Shown: positions 34,419 through 46,324, numbered from the stretch's first letter. The stretch: DNA of 64,000 nucleotides from Ziziphus jujuba (GCF_031755915.1 NC_083381.1:198501-262500); one strand, 5' to 3'. Translations and numbers: made by a program. The notes: generated by a model not told the origin, from the letters alone.

Positions 34419-36193
34419 TTCCCCTCCTCTTGAAAAGGATTTGCCCTCAAATCAAAGTCATCACCTGCAGCAAAAGGAGATAAGTCAACAACATTAAATG
34501 TGGCACTAACATTATACTCACCCTTTAAGTCAAGTTTGTAAGCATGTTCATTGATCTGCTTCAAAACTTGAAAAGGTCCATCCCCACACGGCATAAGCTC
34601 TGACTTTTTTTGTTCTGGAAACCTCTCATTTCTTAGGTGCAACTAAACCAAATCTCCTGGGTCAAACACTAACACAACAAAATCTAGAAATACATGCTCA
34701 TAATGGTAAAAATTACACTTTTTAATGTTAGCAAATAATCTCTTCCAAATTTTCAAATTTCCAATAAGTAAAGCTCTCAACAATGCAGATAAAGTCCTAT
34801 ACAATAAAAAATATTTAAATAAGCATATTTATAAATCATAACTAGCAATGGTTTCTTACTTAAAATTGCTTTATTAATATCACCAAAGCTAAGATAAAAA
34901 AATTTATTTTTCCTTTTCTTTCCTTTCTTTTTCCTTCCCACTCACGGTGTCACTTTTTCCACTCTCACTCTCAGGTTTTGCTCACTCTTTCTCTCTCTTG
35001 GCTTTCTCTCTTTCTTTCCCTTCAATTTTGAGTTTAAGACACTTACTTGTTTGGTTTTGTTTGGCCTTGCCCCCTTGGATTGGTGTTGTTGCCGTGGGTG
35101 CCATACTAGTCATTTCTTTAAGCTTTTCGGCCTCTTTACTTTGTTGTATTTGTAATTGATCTCTATATACCTCCTTGGGAGTCAATGGTTCAAGCTTAAC
35201 CTTCTTTCCCTTAAACTTAAAAACAATGGAATTTTCTCGACCATAATGAATAGCATCTTTATCAAATTGCCATGGTCTACCTAATAGAATATGTCTGGCA
35301 TGCATAGGCACAACATCACACAAAATAACATCCACATATTTATCTATGCTAAATTTTACCTTGGCTTGTTTATTCACTTTCATCTCACCACTATTATTAA
35401 GCCATTGTAATCTATAAGGTTCGGGATGTTTAATTATAGCTAAGCTTAATTTATCAACCACAATGTTACTAATTACATTTGTATAACGTCCACTATTAAT
35501 TATTGTACTACAAATCTTACTTGGATTTCACATCGGGTGTGGAAAATGTTTTTCCTTTGAACTTGAGCCTCATCCTTGTATACACTCAACACTCTCCTTG
35601 CCACCAAGCTTAATTTAGCATTTGAAGCTTTTAAAGTCTCTGCCTCATCTTTAAATTCTTCCTCTTAATGCTCGATCTCAATTTCAACTTCATCACTATT
35701 GGATTCCAACTCCCCATTGTCCTTCCTTCAACACCATGATTCTTTAGTTTGGGTATTGGTTGGCAATATGTCCTTGGCCTTGGCACTTAAAGCAAACAAT
35801 ATCCCTAGTTCTTGAAGGTTTCAGATTAGATTTACCTTCACTTTTGTGTGCTTAAGTAAGTTCGGGCCTATCATTTCTCCTTGGCCAATTGGTTCATATT
35901 GTTGAAGCTCCACTTGGTTGGCTCTACCACAGCTCAAACAACCCAAAAACCTTGCCATGGTTGCCTCACGATCCTCATTCATGCTTAGTCTCATCATGAG
36001 CATCTCCATCTCCTTGTAATAATCCTCCACGGATCTACTACCTTGTGATAATGATTGGAGTCGTTGATGCAGCAACATATGGTAGTGAGTCGGTATAAAT
36101 CGCTTCCTCATAGCTCCTTTCATTTGTCACCAAATAGTAATCAATTCATCACCTACTCTCCTTTGGGTATTTTGCTCATTAGTCCACCATTGG
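34419..36193 (-). pseudogene. E3 left coding part: gag C-terminus, protease, scrambled pol, integrase tail
   Basis: In minus-strand order: gag end ([20 protein letters not shown], near 36040; [11 protein letters not shown]), a zinc knuckle whose last Cys is Tyr (CFKCQGQGHIANQY, near 35770), protease-domain remainder 35470-35230 ([20 protein letters not shown]), linker 35220-34830, then the scrambled remnant: an integrase piece ([12 protein letters not shown]), an RT piece (RLFANIKKCNF) and the integrase C-terminus ([29 protein letters not shown]) to 34419. RT active site, RNase H and integrase core are absent. E2 and E4 carry the same joins, so this arrangement predates their insertion. Confidence 0.88.
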
Positions 36194-37383
36194 TGATACA
36201 AACCTAGAGCAACCTGCCTCTAAACCTGTAACAAAGATTGAATTAGACCATCTAATTACAAGTTATCAATGGAAGACCTCGACCCGTTACCTATATTTGA
36301 GGTAAGAACCTTGGTATAGTGAAGACGCCACAATAGGGTGCGCACTAACCCATTGATAAGTCAAATTTGAACTCCACAAACAAAGCTTGAAAAAGTTCGA
36401 TATACTTCTTAGAGAACCAAGAGAATCACTCTCACTTTAAATCAAAATTGTAATCTCTCCTTTATTCATCCATGCTTTCTTTGCTTTTGTCTTGTGACAT
36501 GATTTTTCTGCAAAATTTGCTAATAAAAAAGAAAGGTCTCACAACACTCCCTCATGTGTCTCGCTCAAATTCAAGGTCACTCGTGTTTGTACTCTAGTTA
36601 TAGTTCGGCTTTTACCCTCTATAATTCTCACCTTTCTTGCCTTTTACCACTCTAGTAATTCTATTTGGTTCTTTGTAAACTAATTTCAAACTAAAACAAA
36701 CTAGCAAGTAATAATCAAAATAGACCTACCAAACAGTTATGAAAATAAAGCTACAAGAAAATAGAATGAAAAGTAACAAGAAAAAGGCAACGATGAAAGC
36801 TCAACAAGAAATTTAGCAAAAACAAAAAAAACATTAGAATGTGAGGAACAAATTGGAATGAGATTTGCAAAATGGAATTAGTGAATATTCAACAAACCTT
36901 ATCTTCGGTATTGATTTTGGCTTGTTTTTGGTGCTCCTCAAATCAGCTAAAAAAATTTCACTATCTGGTTTCTCTTGAAATCTCAATAATTCAATGCCAC
37001 AAACCACAAGAACAAATTTTTTTTTTTGTTTTTTTTTTTCACTCACACAACATAAAACAACTGTAGTAGCAAAGACCAACACCAAAAATTACAATTCCAC
37101 ACCAAAAATCCACCAAACACGTGGCCTCCAACGAAAACAAAAGTGCCATTTTTTTTTTTTTTTAAGATGCAGAATGTGTATGATGATAGAAGCAACCTCA
37201 ACCTAATGCTAAGATTGCAGAATAAAAAAAAAACCAAGAAAACAATGAAACAAAAGAAAAGAAATAGATAGATCAAACTTGTAATTAGAAACTAGCTCTG
37301 ATACCAAATTGATACGAACCTAGAGCGACCTGCCTCTAAACCCCGTAACAAAGATTGAATTAGGACCGTCTAATTACAAGTTA
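36194..37383 (-). mobile_element. E6: fragment of a third LTR family inside E3
   Basis: Two copies of an LTR end, 36194 onward (TGATACAAACCTAGAGCAAC) and 37310-37383 (TGATACGAACCTAGAGCGAC), match over about 75 bp. Between them are an LTR portion (to about 36540), a leader with A/T runs (about 36541-37294) and an initiator tRNA-Met PBS. No gag-pol remains. Its left edge joins E3 gag and its right edge joins E3 RT, which are different positions of the host polyprotein, so simple insertion cannot explain it. Confidence 0.7.
37295..37306 (-). other. E6 primer-binding site
   Basis: Minus-strand TGGTATCAGAGC, three bases from the LTR start at 37310. Confidence 0.88.
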
Positions 37384-38334
37384 TCAATGTACACAAAACA
37401 TGATTCATAAGTCTCAAGAAAGTACCAGGGGCATTAGTTAACCCAAATGGCATAACCAACCACTCATACAAACCATGCTTTGTTTTAAATGCTGTTTTCC
37501 GTTCATCACCTTCCTTCATGCGAATTTGATGATAACCACTTTTAAGATCAATTTTTGAAAACATGCATGCACCATACAATTCATCAAGCATATCATCTAA
37601 CCTAGGAATAGGGTGACGATATTTGACAGTTATATTGTTAATAGCCGTACAATCTACACACATTCTCCATGTTCCATCTTTCTTAGGGGCTAATAACACA
37701 GGTACAGCACATGGACTCATGCTCTCTCTAACATACCCCTTTTCAAGCAATTCACTTACCTGCCTTTGAAGTTCCTTTGTCTCCTCTGGATTACTCCTAT
37801 AAGCCGGCCGGTTTGGAATTGTTGATCCTGGCACAAATCAATTTGTTGTTCGATCCCTCTAATCAGTGGTAACCCATTTGGAATCTCTTCGGGAAAGACA
37901 TCATCGAACTGCTGCAAAAGAGAAACAATAGAACTGGGCAAAACAGATGCATCAGGGTTAGTTAAATAATTCATATATGCTTCTTTGTACATCATTACAA
38001 TCATAGGCCTTCTACAACAAAAAATCTTCTTCATCTCACTCTGTTTTGCATAAAAATTCTCTTTTTTCTTTCCACTCTTTTTCTTTTCCTTTTCACTCAC
38101 ACTCTCATCCTCACCACTCTTTTTCTTCTCTTGGTGGTTGGATACAATTTGATTGTGTTGTTTTTCAGCTTCTCTCTGCCTTTGTAAAGCCAATTGATCA
38201 TCAAAAACTTGTTTAGGAGTCATCGACATAAGCACCACTCGTTTACCTTTGAAATTGAAGACAACCTTATTAGTTCGACCATGATGATTAGTATCTCTAT
38301 CAAATTGCCACATCACCATATTGTAAAAGTCCAT
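37384..38334 (-). pseudogene. E3 right coding part: protease end, linker and RT
   Basis: Minus strand: protease-domain end (WQFDRDTNHHGRTNKVVF, near 38290), linker with KKKSGKKKENFY, start of RT ([20 protein letters not shown]) and RT fingers/palm ([40 protein letters not shown]), ending at MNHVL where E6 begins. The YFDD active site is therefore missing. Two overlapping frames show at least one frameshift near 37790. This part comes from an autonomous-type copy, unlike the left part of E3. Confidence 0.87.
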
Positions 38335-38510
38335 GCGTTAAACTCTCTTTCACGTTGGCATCCACCACCCCAATCATATGGACCAATTCTAGTTCATCTT
38401 CACTAATGAACTTGCTTCCTTGGGTTGAAAACACCTTTTGAATTAAACCAATTAGTGCCTCTTTCAATCTCGTTGATCGTGCTCAGGTTATGGGTCCTGT
38501 AGACATTTGA
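38335..38510 (-). repeat. Foreign LTR-tail fragment between gag and protease of E3
   Basis: Minus strand reads RWSPDPLQMSTGPIT then RLKEALIGLIQKVFSTQGSK, the counterpart of the [20 protein letters not shown] tail that E1 encodes in its LTR, but from a clearly different family. An LTR start of a fourth related family has therefore been joined into the coding region, breaking gag from protease. Confidence 0.6.
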
Positions 38511-39110
38511 AGTGGATCTGGGCTCCATCTTAAAGGGCTCTTGGTCATGTCCTCATCAATTGGAGTGCATAATGTCCAAATTCTATTGCTGCCAACTTAA
38601 CTTTCTTAGCCTTCGAATAGTTATGGCAATCAAAGATCATCTCCACACGCTCCTCCCATTCCAAGTAAGCCTCCGGATCACTTTTTCCCATGAAAGGTGG
38701 TATGTTGACCTAGATAATTCCAAGATCATCATCTTCATTCCTTGTTTGTCTCCCAAGAATTGGCCTTCCTTGAGGTTCAAAAATTTCATCAAACCCCTCA
38801 TCCAAGTCATCTCCAAAATTGCCTTCCTCGAATTCTTCTCTAAATCGCCCACGGCCTCCTCGACCTTGACCTTAACCTCCATGAACATCAAACCTTGTAT
38901 TCGAAACTCCTTGTGATATTTCTAACCTGTCCATCCTTTGATTTATGTGATCAAATTGACCATTTATCTGCTGTAATTGTTCCAAGATGGCCCTCATGTC
39001 CGTGTTCTCATCTCCACTCCCGTAGCTCGAGAATCTCCTTTGAATCCTACAGACTCTTCTTCATTAATTCTCAATATTGGATCTCCTCTTCTTACCCTTG
39101 AATCTACCAT
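38511..39110 (-). pseudogene. E3 gag, N-terminal part
   Basis: Minus-strand gag from ATG 39108-39110 (MVDSRVRRGDP, counterpart of [11 protein letters not shown] in E1), through a DDLGN stretch and a [25 protein letters not shown] capsid start (near 38690-38640) to GHYALQ near 38520, where the foreign fragment begins. Frameshifts and stops are present. Confidence 0.8.
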
Positions 39111-40396
39111 GTTGTATGAATAACACAAAAATAAAATAGGACCTCACCAAATTCACTCCCTTGCATATTTCACTCAACAAGGTCTCGACACTCGTGTTTG
39201 CATACTAGTTTCGGCTGTTACCCTCTTTTAATCTCACACGCTCTTGCCTTTTCCCACTCAATGAATTATTCTAAAGTTCTAATTAAACACACTTAAACAA
39301 CAACTAGATCACAAGTGTTCCCAATTTAAACTTATCAATAAAACAGCAACTAATAAGAACAAATATCGAGTGAATTTAAACACATAATTCTTCACTTTTC
39401 TAAGCAAAAGTAAGGCAATTTAACAAAGAAAATTTCAGAAAGAATAAGAACTGAATCAGATGGTAAGAAATTAAGAATTCAAGAATAAAATTATAGAAAA
39501 AAAAATTCAAACACGAAAAAGAATCAAATTGAACAAAAATATAAAATAGTTGTTGGTTGTTGTCCTTTGTAATTCAAGTTTTATGTTTCAAATCCTTTAA
39601 GTAATTTTTAATCCAATTAATTTAGCATCCAAATAAAAATAAATCTCCAACAACTCTAGATAATGAACAAATAGTCAACAACTCAGCAGTTCAAAGAAAA
39701 TTTCCAGCAAACAAATTCCAACACCAAATTCAACAAATTGTAGTTTTTGTTTTTTAAATTTGACTTTTCCATCTTTTTTTTTTAAAATATTCACTCACAA
39801 AAATTCAAACACAACTCCAATAGAAAAAATAAAAAATAAATTTGCAATTCTAACACTAAAAACTACCAAACCCGAGACCTCCAAAATCCAACTTGCAAAT
39901 TTTGTAATTTTTTTGTTCCGCAAACCCCTTTTTTGTTCTTTATTTTTTTTTTAATCACAAATAGAATAAGGCAAACACAAATCCCAGAAGTACCAAAAAC
40001 AATACAATCCACAAACTTCAATGCCAAATACAGCAAACCCGATTCTCCAACAAAAAGAAAAACAATTGCACAATTTTAGGTTTTTATGCAATATGCTTTC
40101 AAAACTCTCTCTCTCTTTTTTTTTTTTTGGGAATATAGGAATTCAAATAATTAAGATCAAAAACAGCAAAGAAAAATCAATGATAAACTAAATTACTAAG
40201 AACAAAGATGAAAAACAACCAACAAATTAAGAACAAAAATACAGTAAAATAAGAAAATCCTAATTTGACTAAGAATAATTTTTTTTTTTGTTTGATATGC
40301 AAAACGTGTATGATGATAGAAGCAATCTTAACCTATGCTAAAATTGCATATTAATATAAAACAAATAAAGATAGATCAAACCTGAACAAAATCTTG
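39111..40396 (-). other. E3 5' leader
   Basis: About 1.3 kb with the same A/T-run texture and conserved patches as the E1 leader, such as the minus-strand GTGGGAGTGAA-type block just before gag. No coding frame is conserved. Confidence 0.7.
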
Positions 40397-40589
40397 GCTC
40401 TGATACCAAATGATACGAACCTAGGTCGACTCACGCCCAAACCCCGTATTATATTAGCCCGGATCTCAATTAAGTTCAAGTTCTTATGGAATAAACCTTA
40501 ACTCCTAATGCTAAAATTACAAATTAACATAAACAAAATAAAGTAAATAAGATAGATCAAACCTGAACAAAACCTTGGCTCTGATACCA
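40397..40589 (-). repeat. Tandem duplication carrying two primer-binding sites
   Basis: Two initiator tRNA-Met PBSs (minus-strand TGGTATCAGAGC) lie 181 bp apart at 40397-40408 and 40578-40589. Between them are an LTR 3' end (40411 to about 40497) and the start of a leader (about 40498-40577). The junction of LTR end, PBS and leader start has therefore been duplicated. Confidence 0.88.
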
Positions 40590-40591
40590 AA

Positions 40592-41861
40592 TGATACGAA
40601 CATAGGTCAACTCGCGCCTAAACCCGTATTACATGAGCCCAGATCTCAATTAAGTTCATATTTTAGTGGATTGATCTCAAGCCCTAACCAACCTGATTAG
40701 AAACTTTAGTATAATGAAGACACCACAATAGATTATGGATGCCCTATTGATAAGTCAAAACTAAAACACATACTCTCTAATAGTATTTTAGGTGTTCAAA
40801 GAGAATAAAGAGAAATTCAATCTTACAATTAATTTTTTGAATATTATTCAAGCTACATTCTTATTGAAAAATAACCCTTAAATAGGTTGAAAATATGAAA
40901 CAAAAAAAAAAACACCCTAAAAAGATAGGACGAACACACACTCTCTAATAGTGTTTTAGGTGTTGAAAGAGAATATTTTTTGAATATTATTCAAGCTACA
41001 TTCTTATTGAAACATAACCCTTAAATAGGTTGAAAATATGAAACAAAAGAAAAACCCTAAAAAGATAGGACGAAACTAGCCACCAAAGAATAGGAAACCT
41101 AATGTTGGCCGATTTTCACTCATTTCCTAATTCTAATTAGATTAATTAATTCCTTTATTTTGAATTAGGAATTAATTAATTTATAGTAAAAATAATAAAA
41201 TAATAGCTTTTGTAAGTTGACAGCAAATAAATAAATAGAATCCAAATAAAAGACTAATTTCCTAAAACAAAAAGTCAAAATCAAATTAGGAAACTAAATA
41301 ACTATCTTTTTAACTAAGCTGTCTTTAACCAATCTTTGACCAATTTAAGCTCCAAATCAGCTTCCATATGCCTTATAGTTTCCAAATAGGATTATTGTTG
41401 AGTCCCACATGTTGCCTTTGATTGGAACAAAGAGAAAATGCCAACTCAGCAAAATACAATAAAGCCAGCATATATACAGTAAATCAGCCAACTTTCTCTC
41501 TCATGCACACAAGTCTTTTTTGATTGCCTTTGCAGCTACCTTGACTTGATTCCATGACCTCTTAATGATATTCATTGAACCCATAAAGTGTTGGAACCAC
41601 TTTTTGCTGCTCGGAGTATGTATTTGCATGAAAACAGCTTCTGGGGTCCATATAGTCCTCCATTACTCGGATGCTTAAAATGGGCTTTGTATCTTCGGAT
41701 ATTGACAAGCCCTTTTGAGAATTAATTAGTCCCTATATAAAGGCAGCCAGGTTGTCCTTGAATCTCTTAGCTTGAGCTATAGTCATTGGCCCGATCTTCA
41801 TCCATATCGGGTCAGCACCCCAGCGGGTTGTTGTTGTACGGGCATGGGCGGATTCTCATCA
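40592..41861 (-). repeat. E3 5' LTR with an internal duplication
   Basis: 1270 bp, about 145 bp longer than its partner. A direct repeat of roughly 140-165 bp (about 40766-40932 and 40934-41073) containing the TTTTAGGTGTT and TAACCCTTAAATAGG (TATA-region) blocks accounts for the extra length. Confidence 0.87.
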
Positions 41862-42435
41862 CTAGTAAATAAGACTTTGTCTACATTGTTATGAGTTTTA
41901 ATTAGTAGAAACTTAAGAACATGGGAAGAATGTTTGCTATATGTTTAATTTGCTTATAATAGATCTTTGCATTCAGCCACTAAATAGTCACCATTTGATA
42001 TTGTTTATGGTTTTAATCGTTTGACTCCATTAGATTTAACACATTTACCTTTAAGTGAATGTACTAATCTAGATGACAAACAAAAAGCTAATTTTGGAAA
42101 GCAGATTTACGAGAAAACAAAGACAAATATTGAGAGGAGGATCGAGCAATTTGCAAGGAATGCTAGTCAAGGCTAAAAACATGTTGTCTTTGAACCTAGA
42201 GATTAGGTTTGGTTGCACTTAAGGAAGGAGAGGTTTTCCGAACAAAAGAAGTCTAAGCTTATACCGCATGGAGATGGACCCTTTCAAGTTTGGAAGAGGA
42301 TTAATGAAAATGCTTACAAACTTGATTTACCGTGTGAGTATAATGTTAGTGCTACATATAATGTTGCTGACTTGTCTCCTTTTGCTGTAGGTGATGACTT
42401 TGATTTGATTGCAAATCATTTTAAAGGGAGGGGAA
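41862..42435 (+). pseudogene. E5 integrase relic, right half
   Basis: Continues the E5 integrase after E3: the AAATAAGACTTTGTCTAC stretch equals the E1 position just after the third catalytic acid (24713), then a HSATK-like block near 41970, then the C-terminal domain HLRKERFSEQKKSKLIPHGD and [20 protein letters not shown] (42213-42400). Several stops. The purine tract AAAGGGAGGGGAA (42423-42435) abuts the LTR. Confidence 0.88.
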
Positions 42436-43497
42436 TAATGAGAATCCGCCTTAATTGACAATCCACTGGGGTGCTAACCCAATATGGATAAAAACCAGAC
42501 TGATCACTCGGACTCAAGCTAACAACATACAAAGCCTGTTTGGAGCATCAAAGTGGTGGAAGCTGTTATAGACCTCAGGTAGCTATTTTAGTGCAAATAT
42601 GGACTCCGAGAAACCACGAATGGATCCAACACTTTTTGGATTCAATGGATATCACCAAAAGGCCATGGAATCATGAAAAGGCATAATCAAAAGCATCTAA
42701 AATTAGCTTTTACGGACAGCATCTCAAATTGGCCAAAAATGTGTTGTTTAGTCACTGGCTTTAACTTTTCTTCTTATTAAAGCAAGTTTGACTTATTCCA
42801 ATCAAGGGGTAACATGTGGGAATCATTATTAGTCATATTTGGCATCCTAAGTGGCATGTGGAAGCTGATTTGGAGCTTAAACAAGCTAGACATTGATCAA
42901 AGATACTTTAGTAGTCAAACCAGTCAACTAGTTTCCTAATTTGATTTTGACTTTTTGTTTTAAAAAATTAGTCTTATATTTGGTTTCTATTTATTTATTT
43001 GCTAGAAAAATCAACTTAGCAAAGTTATTATTTTATTATTTTCATTGTAAATTAATTAATTGCTAATTCAAAATAAATGAATTAATTAATTCAAATTAGT
43101 TTAGGAAAGTAGGTGAATTTCGGCCGACATGTTTCCTTTTCTTTTTGGTGGTTGGTTTTAACCTAAATTTTTAGAGTTTATTGTTTTGTGACTTTAGCCT
43201 ATTTAAGGACTTGATTTTAAAGAAGAACACAACCTTTAATAATATTCAGAAATTATTTTGTGAGATTGAATTTCTCTTTATTCTCTTTGAACACCTAAAA
43301 CACCATTAGAGAGTGTGTGTTTTAGTTTTGACTTATCAATAGGATATCTATCATCTGTTGTGGTATCTTCATTATACCAAGGTTTCTAATTGCAAGTTGG
43401 TTAAAGATTAAGGTTTTTTCCATAAGAATTTGAACTTAATTAAGATCCGGGCTAATATAATACGAGTTTAGGTGCGAGTCGATCTAGGTTCGAATCA
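42436..43497 (+). repeat. E5 3' LTR
   Basis: Starts TAATGAGAATCCGCC (first G changed) and ends CTAGGTTCGAATCA. Diverged from E1 but the same family. It abuts the long-LTR element at 43498. The E5 5' LTR is not in the window. Confidence 0.87.
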
Positions 43498-44212
43498 ACA
43501 TTCTTCCAGGGTAACAGAATGTACTAAATAAATTAAAAATTCACTTCTACTACTTCGGGTTCCCAAAGTTAAACTCTAAGGGACTTCAGCTATACAGTAA
43601 TCTCGATTGGCCTATTGTTCGAAATTTGGGTTTTCTTCTAATTACACTCAATTTTATGAAATTGAAATTCCATTAACTTCTTTTAGCCACCGTAAACCTA
43701 TATGCAATAATTTTCTAAGGGGAATTTCCAACACAATCCAATTTTTACAGCAATTTCTAAATTAACTCAAAAATGGTAAAATTTTAAACAGTCAACTATA
43801 ATTAGCAAACCATATACCAAATGAAAGCTTATAAAATAAGGATTAAGGATACTTAGCTTAAACGACTAAAACTTACTGTCGATGGTCGAAAAGTGGCTGA
43901 AATATTTTGGCCAAACTTCAAACCTTTATATCTCTCAAATGACTTGGAATTTGGAATGAAGGCTATATTTGGAATCAGAAGGTATAAAATAGGGGGATAG
44001 AGGTATAGATCGAAGTGGGTAGGCTAGAAAATGGTCGATCAGTCAGAGAACTAAAAATGGCCATCGACAGCTTCAGTAGCCTAATCTAGGCGCATCGTCA
44101 ACTGGGAGATTTAGGGACTGGGTCACTAGCAATTGGGCTTCACTAGCAACCAATAGATGGCATGAACGAGTGGTCAAAAAATGGTCAATTCTCACCAACG
44201 CAATAGAAAAGT

Positions 44213-44215
<3 letters not shown>

Positions 44216-44267
<52 letters not shown>
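44216..44267. repeat. (GA)n microsatellite
   Basis: About 25 uninterrupted GA units within the LTR, at the place where the 28354 LTR also has a purine-rich stretch. Confidence 0.95.
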
Positions 44268-44269
<2 letters not shown>

Positions 44270-45509
44270 GGTTTTTCGTGGTGAAGGAAAGAGAAAAGAG
44301 AAAGAAAAAGGAAAAAAGATAAATATGTCTGTGGCACACGTAGATTGGTGACATATGGTGCCTTCGGGACATTTTTCAAAATCTCCTTACACTCTTTTGA
44401 TACAAACTCCCCGATAGAGTTAGTCTCTAAAAAACTAATTAAAACTTAAAAGGTCCATAACTTTTCAACCATAAATCTAAAATTAAGTGAGTCGCTAGTC
44501 CATGAACTCGTATCTATGAGTACTATACAATAATACAAAAGTCAAAACCAAAACTCATAAAAATAAGAAGTCAAACTCGGGGCATGCTTGATCAGTCAGG
44601 ACCATAATATGTTTCGACCATAACTTTTTAATCACAGCTCTAAGTTTGGCATACTACTAGCCTACGAACTTGGATCGACGCATACTTTACAATGGTGTCT
44701 CAATCAAAATGAAATTCTCCTCACAACAAAAGTCATCCGTGTGACCCACTTGGTGAACTCTCATCAACTCCAGTCAAACTTGGTCAAAAGCTCAAGTTTG
44801 AAGTATTTTCTTAGGTCGGGTTGTTATAATCTACATTCTTATAAAATTTCATCCTTTAATTTTTGCACATCCAATTAAGACAGGAACTGAAAATGACTTG
44901 TACCCACTAATCGAACCGCCAGTGATGTTATCCCTTAACCAACCATAATGGGTAACAGCTTCTAAACATAACTATATGGCATTGGGTAACAACTTGGCAC
45001 CATATATACCAAAACCTCAAAGGGTAATGGAAACTAAAGCTCTGATTCCAAATTATCAAGACCCTCCAAGGTTACCTAACAAAACCCTAGAATGGTCCCA
45101 ACTATGGGAAACCACATCGGAATTTCTATAAAAAATCTAATAGTATTTCCTCTATAAAATTGGCTTCCAAAATATACCCTGCATAGAAAATTGACTTTGA
45201 AATTATATATCCACCTTATTCCTTCCCACCTTACTATAAGTTTCTATAAATTTATAGGAATTCGATAACAATAGCTTCGGAATGCAAATATAAGTATTAG
45301 TTAATAAACTGTAGATACCTTTATATCTATTGCAATCTCTTCTGAAGCTTACTATCTGAACCCCAAGATTGCCTCGACTCTTATCAAGTTTTTATTTAGC
45401 ATAGGAAATATGTACTTCTGTAAACTCATGGATCGTCAGCACCACCTGCTTGCAAGAATTTCACACTTTTACATTACTCATTACTATACTCAACACACAA
45501 ATACAAATA

Positions 45510-45549
45510 GATGATGATGATGATGATGATAATAATAATAATAATAATG
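45510..45549. repeat. (GAT)n(AAT)n compound microsatellite
   Basis: About seven GAT units followed directly by about six AAT units. Confidence 0.93.
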
Positions 45550-45810
45550 AGAGATAAAGACAACCTGAGTCCCATACCCTAAATCACACAATCTACCTCT
45601 TTACATATAGGAAATATACAAATACAAATCGTACCGTTAGTAATTGATAAATTGTAAGAAAACCTTTAATAAAATAAATTCCATTTAAAACAATATTTTA
45701 AATTGAATAGTTGTCTTAAACTATTCAGAAACAATATAAATATATATATTTTCTCCAAAAATATAAATATGAACACAATCTCTCGAAAAATTTGGATACC
45801 CTATCTGTAA

Positions 45811-46050
45811 GCTAATATACCTGTCCAAAGGCTAATGTATCTGCCCGAAGGCTACAATAGCCTCTCAAAGATTGAAATACCTGCCCGAAGACTAGTACTC
45901 CTACACTAAGGCTGCAATACCAACTCAAAGTCGAATACAACTATCCGAAGGCTAATACACAAGCTCGAAGGCTAAGATATCTGTCCGAAGGCTAAAGTAC
46001 CTACCTAAAAGCTCGTACCCCTACTTAAAGACTGTAATACTTGTTTGAAA
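45811..46050 (+). repeat. 20-bp-period tandem array, 12 units
   Basis: Twelve consecutive 20-base units with no length change, consensus close to GCTAATATACCTGCCCGAAG. Units diverge strongly in the middle but keep GCTAA- at the start and a C-AAG end. A possible thirteenth unit precedes at 45791-45810. It lies within the reverse long-LTR sequence. A period of 20 is not a multiple of 3 and no protein is read through it. Confidence 0.9.
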
Positions 46051-46324
46051 GCTAATATAACAATTGTTCAGTTGACAATAATAAAAATAAAAATAATATT
46101 AATAGTAATCATCACCATAATCAAGTAAAATAAAATTAAAACTGATAAATATATTACATAACTTGCATACTAGTGACAAGAGATAATGCATGGCCAACAC
46201 GGCCAGGTGGTAAATACCTAGAATAGTCATCCAATCCATTGGTCTCGTAGGCAATAGAAGTACAATATTAAACCATTCATGTGCCTCGGTACGATACGGT
46301 ACACTTGACACATAACATAACATA

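Larger units (their letters stand above)
33293..41861 (-). mobile_element. E3: minus-strand mosaic CRM-like element
   Basis: Bounded by LTRs at 33293-34418 and 40592-41861. Flanking pentamers GTAGT (33288-33292) and CTAGT (41862-41866) are a one-mismatch target duplication, and E5 integrase reads on across the gap. The interior is a mosaic. In minus-strand order: leader, gag start, a foreign LTR-tail fragment, protease, linker and RT to 37384; then the fragment of a third family (E6, 36194-37383); then a second gag C-terminus, protease, the scrambled pol remnant and the integrase C-terminus. All coding parts are broken. Confidence 0.85.
43498..46320 (-). mobile_element. Long-LTR element in reverse, with a very short internal region
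   Basis: Minus-strand relative of the 28354-31897 LTR family. The left LTR (43498-44826) is truncated at its left by E5; its outer start, minus AACAACCCGACCTAAG, is at about 44826. The second LTR begins near 45055 with the complement of an LTR end (TATCAAGACCC). Only about 226 bp lie between them, including a PBS-like site (GCTCTGATTCCA, complement of TGGAATCAGAGC) at about 45039-45050. The right limit is uncertain; an AT microsatellite starts at 46325. No coding sequence is present, so the copy is internally deleted or belongs to a TRIM/LARD-like non-autonomous form. Confidence 0.65.

Noticed and set aside
34947..35159. 70-codon plus-strand frame
   Set aside because: Antisense to the Lys-rich linker of E3.
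44073..44379. Ser-Leu-rich minus-strand frames
   Set aside because: Created by the GA microsatellite inside an LTR.
45811..46050. CRISPR-like array
   Set aside because: The repeats are directly adjacent without unique spacers and the context is a plant nuclear LTR; it is a minisatellite.
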